Assembly (NCBI RefSeq): GCF_007748095.1
Contig: NZ_CP036287.1
Span: 2,790,001-2,854,000, forward strand
Length of the DNA stretch: 64,000 nucleotides
DNA from: Engelhardtia mirabilis
GTDB lineage: Bacteria; Planctomycetota; UBA1135; GCA-002686595
Reading direction: 5' to 3'
The notes beneath the pieces are model-generated. The model ran no database searches. It was not told the origin of the DNA and worked only from the letters and a program-made list of their open reading frames with translations. Positions 51,447 to 58,628 of the stretch are shown here, one piece after another. Within the stretch, counting starts at the first letter, position 1, and each line of letters opens with the position of its first letter. The translations under genes and the position numbers were made by a program.

Positions 51447-53396
51447 ATGGCGACCGAGACCAACTCCGTGATCCGCGAGCTCCCTGAGGTCGTACGCAAC
51501 CAGATCGCCGCGGGCGAAGTGGTCGAGCGCCCCGCGTCGGTGGTCAAGGAGCTGGTCGAGAACGCCCTCGACGCCGGCGCCCGGAACGTTCGGATCGACC
51601 TCGAAGAGGGCGGCGTGCGCCTGATCCGCGTCACCGACGATGGCTCGGGCATGGGGGCGACCGACCTGGCCCTGGCGCTCACGCCCCACGCGACCAGCAA
51701 GCTGCACGAGCTCGCCGACCTCGACCACATCGCTTCCCTGGGTTTCCGCGGTGAGGCCCTGGCCTCGATCGGCGCCGTGGCGCGGGTGCGGATCCTCAGT
51801 CGAACTGCGGACCTGTCGACGGGATTCGAGATCCGTGAGGAGGGCGGCAAGCGCAGTGAAGTTCACGAAGCCGGCGCGCCCCTGGGTACCTCGATCGAGG
51901 TGCGCGACCTGTTCTACAACACTCCCGCGCGACGTCGCTTCCTCAAGCGGACCCAGACCGAGCTCGGCCGCTGCCTCGACCTGATCCAACGCTTGGCCCT
52001 GGCCCACGTGGGCGTGGGCTTCGTCGCGACACACGACGGTAGGCGGCTCTACGACGTCGAGCCGGAGATGGACCTGCGCGACCGGGTCCGGCGCACCTTT
52101 GGCGCGGAGCTCGCGGACTCGCTGGTGCCGGTCGAGATCGTCGACGGGCCGATCCGACTCAGCGGCCTCGTCGCGCCGCCCCGCTTCGCTCGCCGGGACC
52201 AGTCGCGCCAGATGTGGTTCCTCAACGGGCGGCCCCTGCGCGACAAGGTGCTGACGAGGGTCGTCAAGGAGGGCTACCGGGGCTTCCTCGAGGAGGGGCG
52301 CCAACCGGCCGCGTTCCTGGCCCTCTCGATGCCCCCGGAGCGCGTCGACGTGAACGTGCACCCGATGAAGACCGAGGTGCGCTTCCGCGACGAGCGCCCC
52401 CTGTTCGGCTTCTTGGTCAACGCCCTACGCGCCGCGGTGGCGGAGACCGACATCGCGACTCCGGGCGAGAAGTTGTTGGGCTCCGCCGAGAAGCGCGGAG
52501 GCTGGACGCCCCCGACCGAGCATCCGGGCCAGCGTTGGCTACCGGCGTCGGGTGCGGTGGGTTGGTCCGGCGGTGGTTCTGGCGGTAGTTCTGGAAGCTC
52601 GAGCGGCGGATCTGGTGCCGGCGGACTGGCCCACCAACCCCCGCCCTTCCACCCTGGTGGACCGTCGTTCGAGCGCGGGGTTACACCTCAATCGCCGGAT
52701 CGCTTGGAGGTCGTGGAGCTGCGGCCTCGCGAACAGGGAGCCGGTCCGGCTGTCTTGGGTCGCGCACCCCAGGCGGGGGGGCACGGGGCGAGTGGGTCGG
52801 ACGGTTGGGCGCCGCGGGACGATTTCTCGGGGCCGTACTTGCAGGTGGCCAAGACTTACGTGGTGCGTGCGGTGCCGGAGGGCTTCGAGATCGTCGATCA
52901 GCATGCCTTGCACGAACGTCTGACCTACGAGGGTCTGCGCGAGGAGCTGCGACGCGGTTCGATCGCGGTTCAGCGGATGTTGGTGCCCGAAGTCGTCGAG
53001 TTAGGGGCGGACGAGGTCGCGCTGCTCGAGGAGCACTTGGAGGCCATCGCGCGCTTGGGGATCGAGTTGAGCGTCTTCGGGCCGGATGCGATTGCGGTCC
53101 AGGGACTACCGGCCCGACTGCGCAATCCTGATGCCGCGGGGATCGTGCGTGACCTGCTCGCGATCATGGGTACGCGCGGGAAGCTACCCGAGGCGGAGGA
53201 CGTGCTCGAGGAGGTGTTGCACCGCACCGCCTGCCGCTCGTCGGTGATGGCCGGCGACGTGCTCGACCAGGGGCAGATGCGCGCCCTGCTCGAGCGGGCT
53301 GCGCAGCTCGAGACCGATCAGACCTGTCCACACGCCAGGCCGACACGGGTGCGGTTCACCATCGCCGACTTGGAACGGGCCTTCCACCGGCGGTAG
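51447..53396 (+). CDS. mutL: DNA mismatch repair endonuclease MutL with repeat-derived linker
   Basis: 649 residues. N-terminal GHKL ATPase (residues 1-330): NQIAAGEVVERPASVVKELV, ENALDAGA, VTDDGSGM, TSKL and GFRGEALASI. The C-terminal domain (about 460-649) has the nuclease motif DQHALHERLTYE (DQHAX2EX4E), the ACR motif (TACRSSVMAGD) and a CPHARP motif, so it is a nicking MutL. The linker (about 330-460) is Gly/Ser-rich (SGGGSGGSSGSSSGGSG) and, from about residue 394 to 416, is encoded by a copy of the 66-bp dispersed repeat that is otherwise intergenic. The repeat is 66 nt and keeps frame. mutS is not in the window. Confidence 0.96.
   Translation: MATETNSVIRELPEVVRNQIAAGEVVERPASVVKELVENALDAGARNVRIDLEEGGVRLIRVTDDGSGMGATDLALALTPHATSKLHELADLDHIASLGFRGEALASIGAVARVRILSRTADLSTGFEIREEGGKRSEVHEAGAPLGTSIEVRDLFYNTPARRRFLKRTQTELGRCLDLIQRLALAHVGVGFVATHDGRRLYDVEPEMDLRDRVRRTFGAELADSLVPVEIVDGPIRLSGLVAPPRFARRDQSRQMWFLNGRPLRDKVLTRVVKEGYRGFLEEGRQPAAFLALSMPPERVDVNVHPMKTEVRFRDERPLFGFLVNALRAAVAETDIATPGEKLLGSAEKRGGWTPPTEHPGQRWLPASGAVGWSGGGSGGSSGSSSGGSGAGGLAHQPPPFHPGGPSFERGVTPQSPDRLEVVELRPREQGAGPAVLGRAPQAGGHGASGSDGWAPRDDFSGPYLQVAKTYVVRAVPEGFEIVDQHALHERLTYEGLREELRRGSIAVQRMLVPEVVELGADEVALLEEHLEAIARLGIELSVFGPDAIAVQGLPARLRNPDAAGIVRDLLAIMGTRGKLPEAEDVLEEVLHRTACRSSVMAGDVLDQGQMRALLERAAQLETDQTCPHARPTRVRFTIADLERAFHRR
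52628..52693 (+). repeat. Dispersed 66-bp repeat, copy 3, inside mutL
   Basis: GGCCCACCAACCCCCGCC start, TGGTGGACC arm, and GGGGTTACACCTCAATC end; it aligns along its length with copies at 3554 and 8267. Arms GGCCCACCA and TGGTGGACC form a hairpin. Confidence 0.85.
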
Positions 53397-53463
53397 CGCA
53401 GCATGGCGCGCAGCGCGCGGTCAGCACCCTCGCGCAGCACGCGACGACATCGATCAGCTCGAC

Positions 53464-54549
53464 TCAGCGCCAAGGCGGCGGAATGAACTCGTGGCGCTCG
53501 AGGCCAGTGCTCAGGCGCGCATTGATCAGGTCGATCTCCTGGGCCGGCTGGTCGGAGTAGGCGCTGATCTCAGGCACGTGGGGCCAACGCTGGTAGACGT
53601 CCAGTCGCCACGGGACGTACAGCCCTGAATCGCGGCGAAACTCTCGCAGGCGGATGCAGTGCTCGACGACCTGCTCCGCGGGGTTGGCGGTGTCTGTGCC
53701 TCGAACTCCAGTGCCCGCTTCGTCCGTCTCGACGGCGCTCAGGACCAGCACCTCGGGCAGGTGGCTCTTGCGATCGATCCCGATCGCGACGCGGAACATC
53801 GGCTCTGCTTCCGCCTGCTCAGCGCTCGCGTCCGCCGGCGTTTGGGCGCCAGCCTCGGCTCCCGTCGGTCGGGAGGGGACCCGGCGCGGCGGCGTGCGGG
53901 GTGCCGGTTCGTCGTCGCCCTCGCGCCCGGGGGGCTCCGCCTGGAGCACGTTGAAGTCCGGCGTGACGACCTCGACCCAGTCGAGGAAGCGCGGGTTGAG
54001 TCCACGCACGTCGGGCAGGTTCGCGGGCGGCTCGGTGAGTTCAATCAGGCTCGCCAGGCGCACGCGATGGGGTGCGCTGAGGGCCAGGTAGTTCTTCGCC
54101 AGGGCGAGGGTCTGCTGCAGCATCCGTTGGTCGGAGGCGTACTCGCGACCGACCAGGCCCAGGAAGCTGCCGTCGCTCTCACGCAGCCAAGGACCGGCGG
54201 GGCCGATGCCGATGGCGCGCCTGGAGGGCAGCTCGAGGGCCAGGCAATCGGGCCGCAGGTAGCGCGCCTCGATTTGCAGGTCGTTGGTCTGCAGACCCGC
54301 GCGCGCGCGCAGGTCGAAGTGGATCTGGAAGCCCTCGATCGGCGTCGAGCGTCGCGCCGGCTCGCGCAGGGCATCAACCATGGCGCTCCACAGGGCCTGG
54401 GCCTCGGGGGGGCTGCCGGCGGGCAGGGCGCCGGGAACCAACTCCTGGGCGCCGGCTTCGGCGGCGGGTGCCTTGGCTTCGGAGGGGCTCTCTTGGGGCG
54501 GCGACTGCCCGACCAGAGCCAGGGCACAGCAGACGGCGGCGATCGACAT
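53464..54549 (-). CDS. Secreted protein of unknown function
   Basis: 361 residues from the ATG at 54549 (MSIAAVCCALALVGQS), giving a short signal peptide; ATG 54615 would add 22 basic residues. A TAACCT box is 8 nt before 54549. The mature part has an Ala/Pro/Glu-rich start, a beta-rich middle (GFQIHFDLRARAGLQTNDLQ; AIGIGPAGPWLRESDGSFLG), a disordered insert (about 210-255), and a C-terminal beta domain (VAIGIDRKSHLPEVLVLSAV; DSGLYVPWRLDVYQRWP). The layout recalls lipoprotein-sorting LolA-like or outer-membrane lipoprotein folds, but no family is claimed. Confidence 0.72.
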   Translation of the reverse strand: MSIAAVCCALALVGQSPPQESPSEAKAPAAEAGAQELVPGALPAGSPPEAQALWSAMVDALREPARRSTPIEGFQIHFDLRARAGLQTNDLQIEARYLRPDCLALELPSRRAIGIGPAGPWLRESDGSFLGLVGREYASDQRMLQQTLALAKNYLALSAPHRVRLASLIELTEPPANLPDVRGLNPRFLDWVEVVTPDFNVLQAEPPGREGDDEPAPRTPPRRVPSRPTGAEAGAQTPADASAEQAEAEPMFRVAIGIDRKSHLPEVLVLSAVETDEAGTGVRGTDTANPAEQVVEHCIRLREFRRDSGLYVPWRLDVYQRWPHVPEISAYSDQPAQEIDLINARLSTGLERHEFIPPPWR

Positions 54550-54557
54550 GGCAAGCG

Positions 54558-54563
54558 AGGTTA
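54558..54563 (-). promoter_or_regulatory. TANNNT box, putative leaderless promoter
   Basis: TAACCT on the minus strand, 8 nt before the ATG at 54549. Confidence 0.4.
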
Positions 54564-54881
54564 CGCGCGCCGGGATGAGACTGCGAGGCCGGATCGCATG
54601 CCAAGTGCTTGCCAAGGACGAGCCCCTCTCGGTCCCGTGCGCTCGAGCCCAGCGTGCTCATTCGGCGTCTTGCGCCCACCTATCGCCTCCGCGCGGCGCA
54701 CGGTCGCGCGAACCGTCCTCCTCGCCGGGTCGAGGCCCGCCCGCGCAGAGAAGTCCGCCAGCGGCCGCTGGCGAGCGGGTCCGATGCACCGGCAGCGGCG
54801 CCAGGTTGCCGCTGGGGGCTCGACCGGGACGCTCGACGCTATCCGAGGGCCGTGCGCGGATCTCGATCGCCGCCGGCACCA

Positions 54882-54932
54882 GACCGCCAGTTGGACGCGC
54901 CCGGCGTGGATCCTGGCGACCGATTGAAGCTA
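54882..54932 (+). repeat. 55-bp upstream box, copy B (miaA), interrupted
   Basis: GACCGCCAGTTGGACGCGCC, then GGCGTGGATCCTGGCGACCG and TTGAAGCTA. It breaks off exactly at the TA where the inserted element begins. Confidence 0.75.
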
Positions 54933-55093
54933 GTGTCCTGGATCCGAAATTCGGCGTCACTGGCCGGAGGTCCGATCGATGCTGGCTAGGCGCGCCGACG
55001 ACGCGTATCCGCTGCGATACTCGGAGGAGGCGCTGGCGACGCCAGCGGCGATCGGAGCCCGGGAAGTGACGCCGAATTTCGGATCCAGGACAC
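54933..55093. mobile_element. 161-bp MITE-like element with perfect 28-bp terminal inverted repeats
   Basis: The left end GTGTCCTGGATCCGAAATTC... (54933-54960) is the exact reverse complement of the right end (55066-55093). Imperfect complementarity continues inward (TCCGATCG, GCTGGC), so the element is nearly palindromic. It is flanked by TA on both sides (54931-54932 and 55094-55095), the target duplication expected for IS630/Tc1-mariner-type transposition. It has no coding capacity. Confidence 0.9.
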
Positions 55094-55099
55094 TAGCGT
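55094..55099 (+). promoter_or_regulatory. TANNNT box, putative leaderless promoter of miaA
   Basis: TAGCGT, 7 nt before the ATG at 55107. Its first two bases are the duplicated TA at the edge of the inserted element. Confidence 0.45.
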
Positions 55100-55106
55100 G
55101 TGTGCG

Positions 55107-56057
55107 ATGAACGCAGCCGCTCACGACCTCCTCGACGGACTGCGCGTGGACGCGGTGGTGGGGCCTACCGCGGCCGGCAAGACCGCCCTCTCCCTCGAAC
55201 TGGCCGAGCGACTGGGCGCCGAGATCGTCTCCTTGGATTCGATGCTGGTCTACCGAGGCCTGGACATCGGCACGGCCAAGCCCAGCGCGCTCGAGCGCGC
55301 ACGCGTGCCTCACCACCTGATCGACCTGGTCGATCCGCCCGAGCGCTACGACGTCCAGCGCTACCTGGACGACGTGGCGCAGGTAGTGGGGGATCTACGC
55401 CAGCGCGGCCGGCGTGCGTTCTTCGTCGGCGGGACCGGCTTCTACCTCAAGGCCCTCTGCCACGGCCTCTTCGACGTGCCGCGACCCGATCCGCAGTTGC
55501 GCGCGGCCCTCGCCGCGCGGGCCGAGACCGAAGGCGCCGCGACGCTCCACGGGGAGCTCGCGCGGTTGGATCCGCCCTCGGCGGCGCGCATCCATCCCAA
55601 CGACACAAGGCGCGTGCAACGTGCCCTGGAGGTCATCGAGCAGACCGGCACTCCCCTCTCACAGCTCCAGCGCCAGTGGCGTGACGAGCAGGGGGCGCGA
55701 TCGGACGGCCGGCCCCGCAGGTTGGTCGGGCTCCAGCCCGCCCCGGAGGTGCTCGAGCGTCGGATCGTCGACCGGACGCGGAAGATGCTTGCCGCCGGCT
55801 GGATCGAAGAGGTCCGCGCGATCCTGGCCTCAGGTGGGTTCGGCGAGACGTCCGGTCAGGCCCTCGGCTACCCGCAGATCCAGGCCCACCTGCGCGGCGA
55901 GCTCGCGCGCGAGGACCTGGAGCCCGAGATTGCCGTGCGCACGCGCCAGTTCGCGCGGCGGCAACGCACCTGGTACCGCCACTTCGACGACATCGTGTGG
56001 TTGGATCCCGACGCCCCGCACGCCCTCGAGCGGGCCCTCGCGGTCATCGAACCCTGA
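55107..56057 (+). CDS. miaA: tRNA dimethylallyltransferase
   Basis: 316 residues from the ATG at 55107; GTG 55098 would add three. It prenylates A37 of tRNAs reading UNN codons. P-loop VVGPTAAGKTALSLELA, then SLDSMLVYRGLDIGTAKP, HHLIDLVDPPERYDVQRY, FVGGTGFYLKALCHGLFD and the C-terminal tRNA-binding TRQFARRQRTWYRHF. Its upstream control region has been split by the 161-bp element. A strong terminator follows. Confidence 0.95.
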   Translation: MNAAAHDLLDGLRVDAVVGPTAAGKTALSLELAERLGAEIVSLDSMLVYRGLDIGTAKPSALERARVPHHLIDLVDPPERYDVQRYLDDVAQVVGDLRQRGRRAFFVGGTGFYLKALCHGLFDVPRPDPQLRAALAARAETEGAATLHGELARLDPPSAARIHPNDTRRVQRALEVIEQTGTPLSQLQRQWRDEQGARSDGRPRRLVGLQPAPEVLERRIVDRTRKMLAAGWIEEVRAILASGGFGETSGQALGYPQIQAHLRGELAREDLEPEIAVRTRQFARRQRTWYRHFDDIVWLDPDAPHALERALAVIEP

Positions 56058-56113
56058 GCGCGGTCCCGGCGCGCCGACATCGGATCCCTCCGCGCACTGG
56101 CGCCGAACGGGCC

Positions 56114-56155
56114 GGAGCCGCGCGGCCTTCAGGCTGCGCGGCTCCGTGCTTCTGT
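56114..56155 (+). terminator. Strong hairpin after miaA
   Basis: GGAGCCGCGC (56114-56123) pairs perfectly with GCGCGGCTCC (56136-56145) and an inner GCCT/AGGC, followed by GTGCTTCTGTC. It lies between convergent genes. Confidence 0.65.
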
Positions 56156-56218
56156 CAGCGTCTGGCTCGTACCCCGATGCCGGGTATCCGACTCCCGGGG
56201 CTCCGACTCCGCAGTCTC

Positions 56219-56572
56219 TCAGTCGAAGACGCGACGGGGAGCGTCGGCGCTCTCGACCTCGAACTCGGACACCTTCGGCGGCTTGGGCGCCTTGTGGGTC
56301 TTGTACGTCGTGCTCCCCTGGAAGGGGTTCTCGGCGTTGTAGTTCAGGAAGTGGCGCCCCAGGGTGGTCCCGATCGAGCTGAGGTCCTTGCCGACGTGGT
56401 GGGCCAGGCTGCCGTCTTCGGGGCCGCGGTAACCGGTCAGCTGGTAGCTGATGCGGCCGGGCACCGACGCCAGGTTCCAGTGGTCTTCCTGGATCTCGTG
56501 GGTCGCGGTGCAGCCACTCAGGCCCGCGAGGGCGCCGGCGGCGGCGATAGCGAGGACGGTCTTCGCGTTCAT
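56219..56572 (-). CDS. Small lipoprotein of unknown function
   Basis: 117 residues. The signal peptide MNAKTVLAIAAAGALAGLSGC ends in a lipobox (LSGC). The mature part is polar (HEIQEDHWNLASVPGRISYQ, YRGPEDGSLAHHVGKDLSSIG) and ends in a charged Lys/Pro tail. No family recognised. It is transcribed away from nadD; a TAGACT box at 56706-56701 lies about 130 nt upstream. Confidence 0.75.
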   Translation of the reverse strand: MNAKTVLAIAAAGALAGLSGCTATHEIQEDHWNLASVPGRISYQLTGYRGPEDGSLAHHVGKDLSSIGTTLGRHFLNYNAENPFQGSTTYKTHKAPKPPKVSEFEVESADAPRRVFD

Positions 56573-56699
56573 CGGTAGTCGGGGGTGGGGAAACCGCCGG
56601 CGGGGATTGCGGCAGGTGGTCGATCGACGGACAACGTAGCTACACACGCTCCGTCGACCGGTTACGCGGGGGAGCTGGGGAGCCCCGTCCGCGGGGCCA

Positions 56700-56756
56700 G
56701 AGTCTAGCCGCCATCCCTCACCAGGATCCACGCCCAGCACGCCCAATTGGCGGCCT
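56700..56756 (-). repeat. 55-bp upstream box, copy D (lipoprotein, minus)
   Basis: Minus strand: GGCCGCCAATTGGGCGTGCT, GGGCGTGGATCC, then TGGCGGCTAGACTC. TGGATC-N18-TAGACT spacing is as in copy A. Confidence 0.78.
56701..56730 (-). promoter_or_regulatory. Putative promoter of the small lipoprotein
   Basis: TGGATC (56730-56725), 18-bp spacer, TAGACT (56706-56701) on the minus strand. Confidence 0.4.
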
Positions 56757-56861
56757 GGGGCCGGCGCTTCTCGCCCGCCAATGGAACCTTGCCCGGGAAC
56801 CCATCCTGAGCGGGGCTCGAACCCCGCCGGCCGGTGGGGCGGTCCGCAGGGCGCCGGCAGC

Positions 56862-56910
56862 GGACGAGTTGGACGCGCCGGATCCGGATCCTGGTGACCG
56901 ATGGCGGCCG
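56862..56910 (+). repeat. 55-bp upstream box, copy C (nadD)
   Basis: GAGTTGGACGCGCCGG, GGATCCTGGTGACCGATGG, GCGGC. It diverges before the TAGACT end; the central CGTGGATCC is altered to CCGGATCC. Confidence 0.65.
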
Positions 56911-56939
56911 TGGTGCCCTGGGGGGTAGGGCCAGCGCGC

Positions 56940-56945
56940 TAACAT
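56940..56945 (+). promoter_or_regulatory. TANNNT box, putative leaderless promoter of nadD
   Basis: TAACAT, 8 nt before the GTG at 56954. Confidence 0.4.
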
Positions 56946-56953
56946 CCCGCGCG

Positions 56954-57673
56954 GTGACGACCTGTAAACCTGACGACGGCCGTGGGGCCGAGGCCCTGGC
57001 GGCCTACGCCAGCCTCTCGAACCAGGCCCGCGCCGCCCGGCGTCTGGGCCTCTTCGGCGGGTCCTTTGATCCGGTCCACCAGGGGCACCTGGACGTGGGC
57101 AAGGCGGCCCGCGAGGCCCTCGGCCTGGACCACGTGGTGTTCGTCCCGGCGGCCCTCTCGCCCCACAAGACCGGCCTGCCGCCGGAGCCCGGGTCGGCGC
57201 GGGTTGAGCTCCTACGCCGGGCGCTGGGATCGGTCGAGACGGCCTCCTGGGCCTCGATCTGGACGGTCGAACTCCTGCGCCGGCCGCCGTCCTACACCGT
57301 CCTGACCCTCGACGACCTGGGCGCCGCCCGCCCCGGTGCTGGACAGCCATGGCTGATCCTGGGTGAGGACAACCTCGCCGGGCTGCCCTCCTGGCGACGG
57401 GTGGGGGAACTCCTGGAGCGGTCCCGGCCGATCGTGGTCCAGCGCAGCCCAGGCACCGATCTGGTTGCTGCGGTCGAGGCCCTGGAACTCGATCCGCAGG
57501 CCGTGTCCAGGCTGCTCGAGGGCATGGTACCCCTGGAGCTGCCCTCGCCCTACAGCTCGACCGCGGTGCGCGAGGCCTTGGAGCTCGGCCGCGACCCCGG
57601 TTCGGCCCTGCCCCCCGGGGTCTGGGATGCCATCGTCGAGCTGGGCCTGTATGGCCAGGCGCGGGGACGCTGA
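56954..57673 (+). CDS. nadD: Nicotinate-nucleotide adenylyltransferase
   Basis: 239 residues from the GTG at 56954. It adenylates nicotinate mononucleotide in NAD synthesis. The nucleotidyltransferase motif is LGLFGGSFDPVHQGHL and the second conserved site is SPYSSTAVREALE, with LILGEDNLAGLPSW between them. About 30 non-conserved residues precede the motif. The next gene begins 4 bp after the stop. Confidence 0.93.
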   Translation: MTTCKPDDGRGAEALAAYASLSNQARAARRLGLFGGSFDPVHQGHLDVGKAAREALGLDHVVFVPAALSPHKTGLPPEPGSARVELLRRALGSVETASWASIWTVELLRRPPSYTVLTLDDLGAARPGAGQPWLILGEDNLAGLPSWRRVGELLERSRPIVVQRSPGTDLVAAVEALELDPQAVSRLLEGMVPLELPSPYSSTAVREALELGRDPGSALPPGVWDAIVELGLYGQARGR

Positions 57674-57677
57674 CGCC

Positions 57678-58616
57678 GTGCTGATGTCGATCCTGCTCGT
57701 GGCTCTCCTGGGCGCCCTGGGAACGGCGCTTCTATCAGCCCTCGCTCCGCACCTCGGGTGGCTCGATCCGCGGCCGGGTTCGATCCCCATGGAGCGCAAG
57801 TCCCAGGTGATTCCGGCGGCGCCGGTAGGGGGGGTGGTCCTGGTCACGATCGCCGCGCTGGGCCTGCCCACGGCCCTCGCGACAGAGCTCACGCTGCCCC
57901 CGCTCGGCGGACTGACCGGCCCGTCGCTGATCGCGGTGCTGGCGGCCTTCGTCCTGGGCTCCCTCGACGACTGGCTGCCGACCGGACTCTCGCCCTGGTC
58001 CAAGGTCTTCGGCCAGTTCGCGGCGAGCCTGCCACTGCTGGTCGACGGAGGGCCCTGGACGGTGGTCGTCGCCCTGGTGGCCATGAACGCGGTCAACACC
58101 TTCGACAACAGCGACGGCGCGGCGGCTTCGTTCGGCGCAGTCGCCCTGCTCTTGCCCGGCCCGGCCGCCGCTGGCGCGCTGCTCGGGTTCCTGCCTTGGA
58201 ATCTGCGGCGCGGCGGCCCGGTTCTGCCCAAGGCCTACCTCGGCGACGCGGGCAGCCACGCCGTGGGCATGCTGGTGGCCGTGCACCCCGCGGCGTGGCC
58301 GGCCCTGGCCCTGCCGGTCATGGACCTCCTGCGCGTGCTGCGGCTGCGACGCCTCGCCGGCCAAGCTCCTTGGGTGGGAGATCGGCGGCACCTGCCCCAG
58401 GCCCTGGAGCGCGCCGGGCTCGGCGGCCCCGCGCGCTGCGCACTGATCGCGGCGATCGCCGCGCCGGCGGCCCTGGCGTCGGCCATCGTCGCCGACTCGT
58501 CCATGACCGACTCCGGCGCCGCCAACTCGTTCGCGGCGGTGGTGGGCGTCGTCCTCACGGGCGCGGCCTTCCTCGGCCTGTGCGCGCTGATCGCGCGCCG
58601 GACCGAGGAGGCCTGA
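57678..58616 (+). CDS. MraY/WecA-like polyprenyl-phosphate sugar-1-P transferase
   Basis: 312 residues from the GTG at 57678 (ATG 57684 is equally possible). About nine membrane spans. Conserved sites: LGSLDDWLPTGLSPW (Asp pair), MNAVNTFDNSDGAAA, YLGDAGSHAVG and the C-terminal DRRHLPQAL, corresponding to the HIP-type motif of this superfamily. It transfers a sugar-1-phosphate to a polyprenyl phosphate to start an envelope glycan. The WecA subgroup is likelier than MraY because no murein genes are nearby. It is in an operon with nadD. Confidence 0.85.
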   Translation: MLMSILLVALLGALGTALLSALAPHLGWLDPRPGSIPMERKSQVIPAAPVGGVVLVTIAALGLPTALATELTLPPLGGLTGPSLIAVLAAFVLGSLDDWLPTGLSPWSKVFGQFAASLPLLVDGGPWTVVVALVAMNAVNTFDNSDGAAASFGAVALLLPGPAAAGALLGFLPWNLRRGGPVLPKAYLGDAGSHAVGMLVAVHPAAWPALALPVMDLLRVLRLRRLAGQAPWVGDRRHLPQALERAGLGGPARCALIAAIAAPAALASAIVADSSMTDSGAANSFAAVVGVVLTGAAFLGLCALIARRTEEA

Positions 58617-58628
58617 ACCCGCCTGGCG

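Larger units (their letters stand above)
54550..55106. other. 557-bp intergenic region carrying a box and a MITE-like element
   Basis: Nothing recognisable between 54564 and 54881. Then one copy of the 55-bp upstream box (54882-54932), followed immediately by a 161-bp inverted-repeat element that separates it from miaA. Confidence 0.7.
56573..56953. other. 381-bp divergent promoter region between lipoprotein and nadD
   Basis: Holds two copies of the 55-bp box in opposite orientation (56700-56756 minus, 56862-56910 plus) and the nadD -10 box. No coding sequence. Confidence 0.65.
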
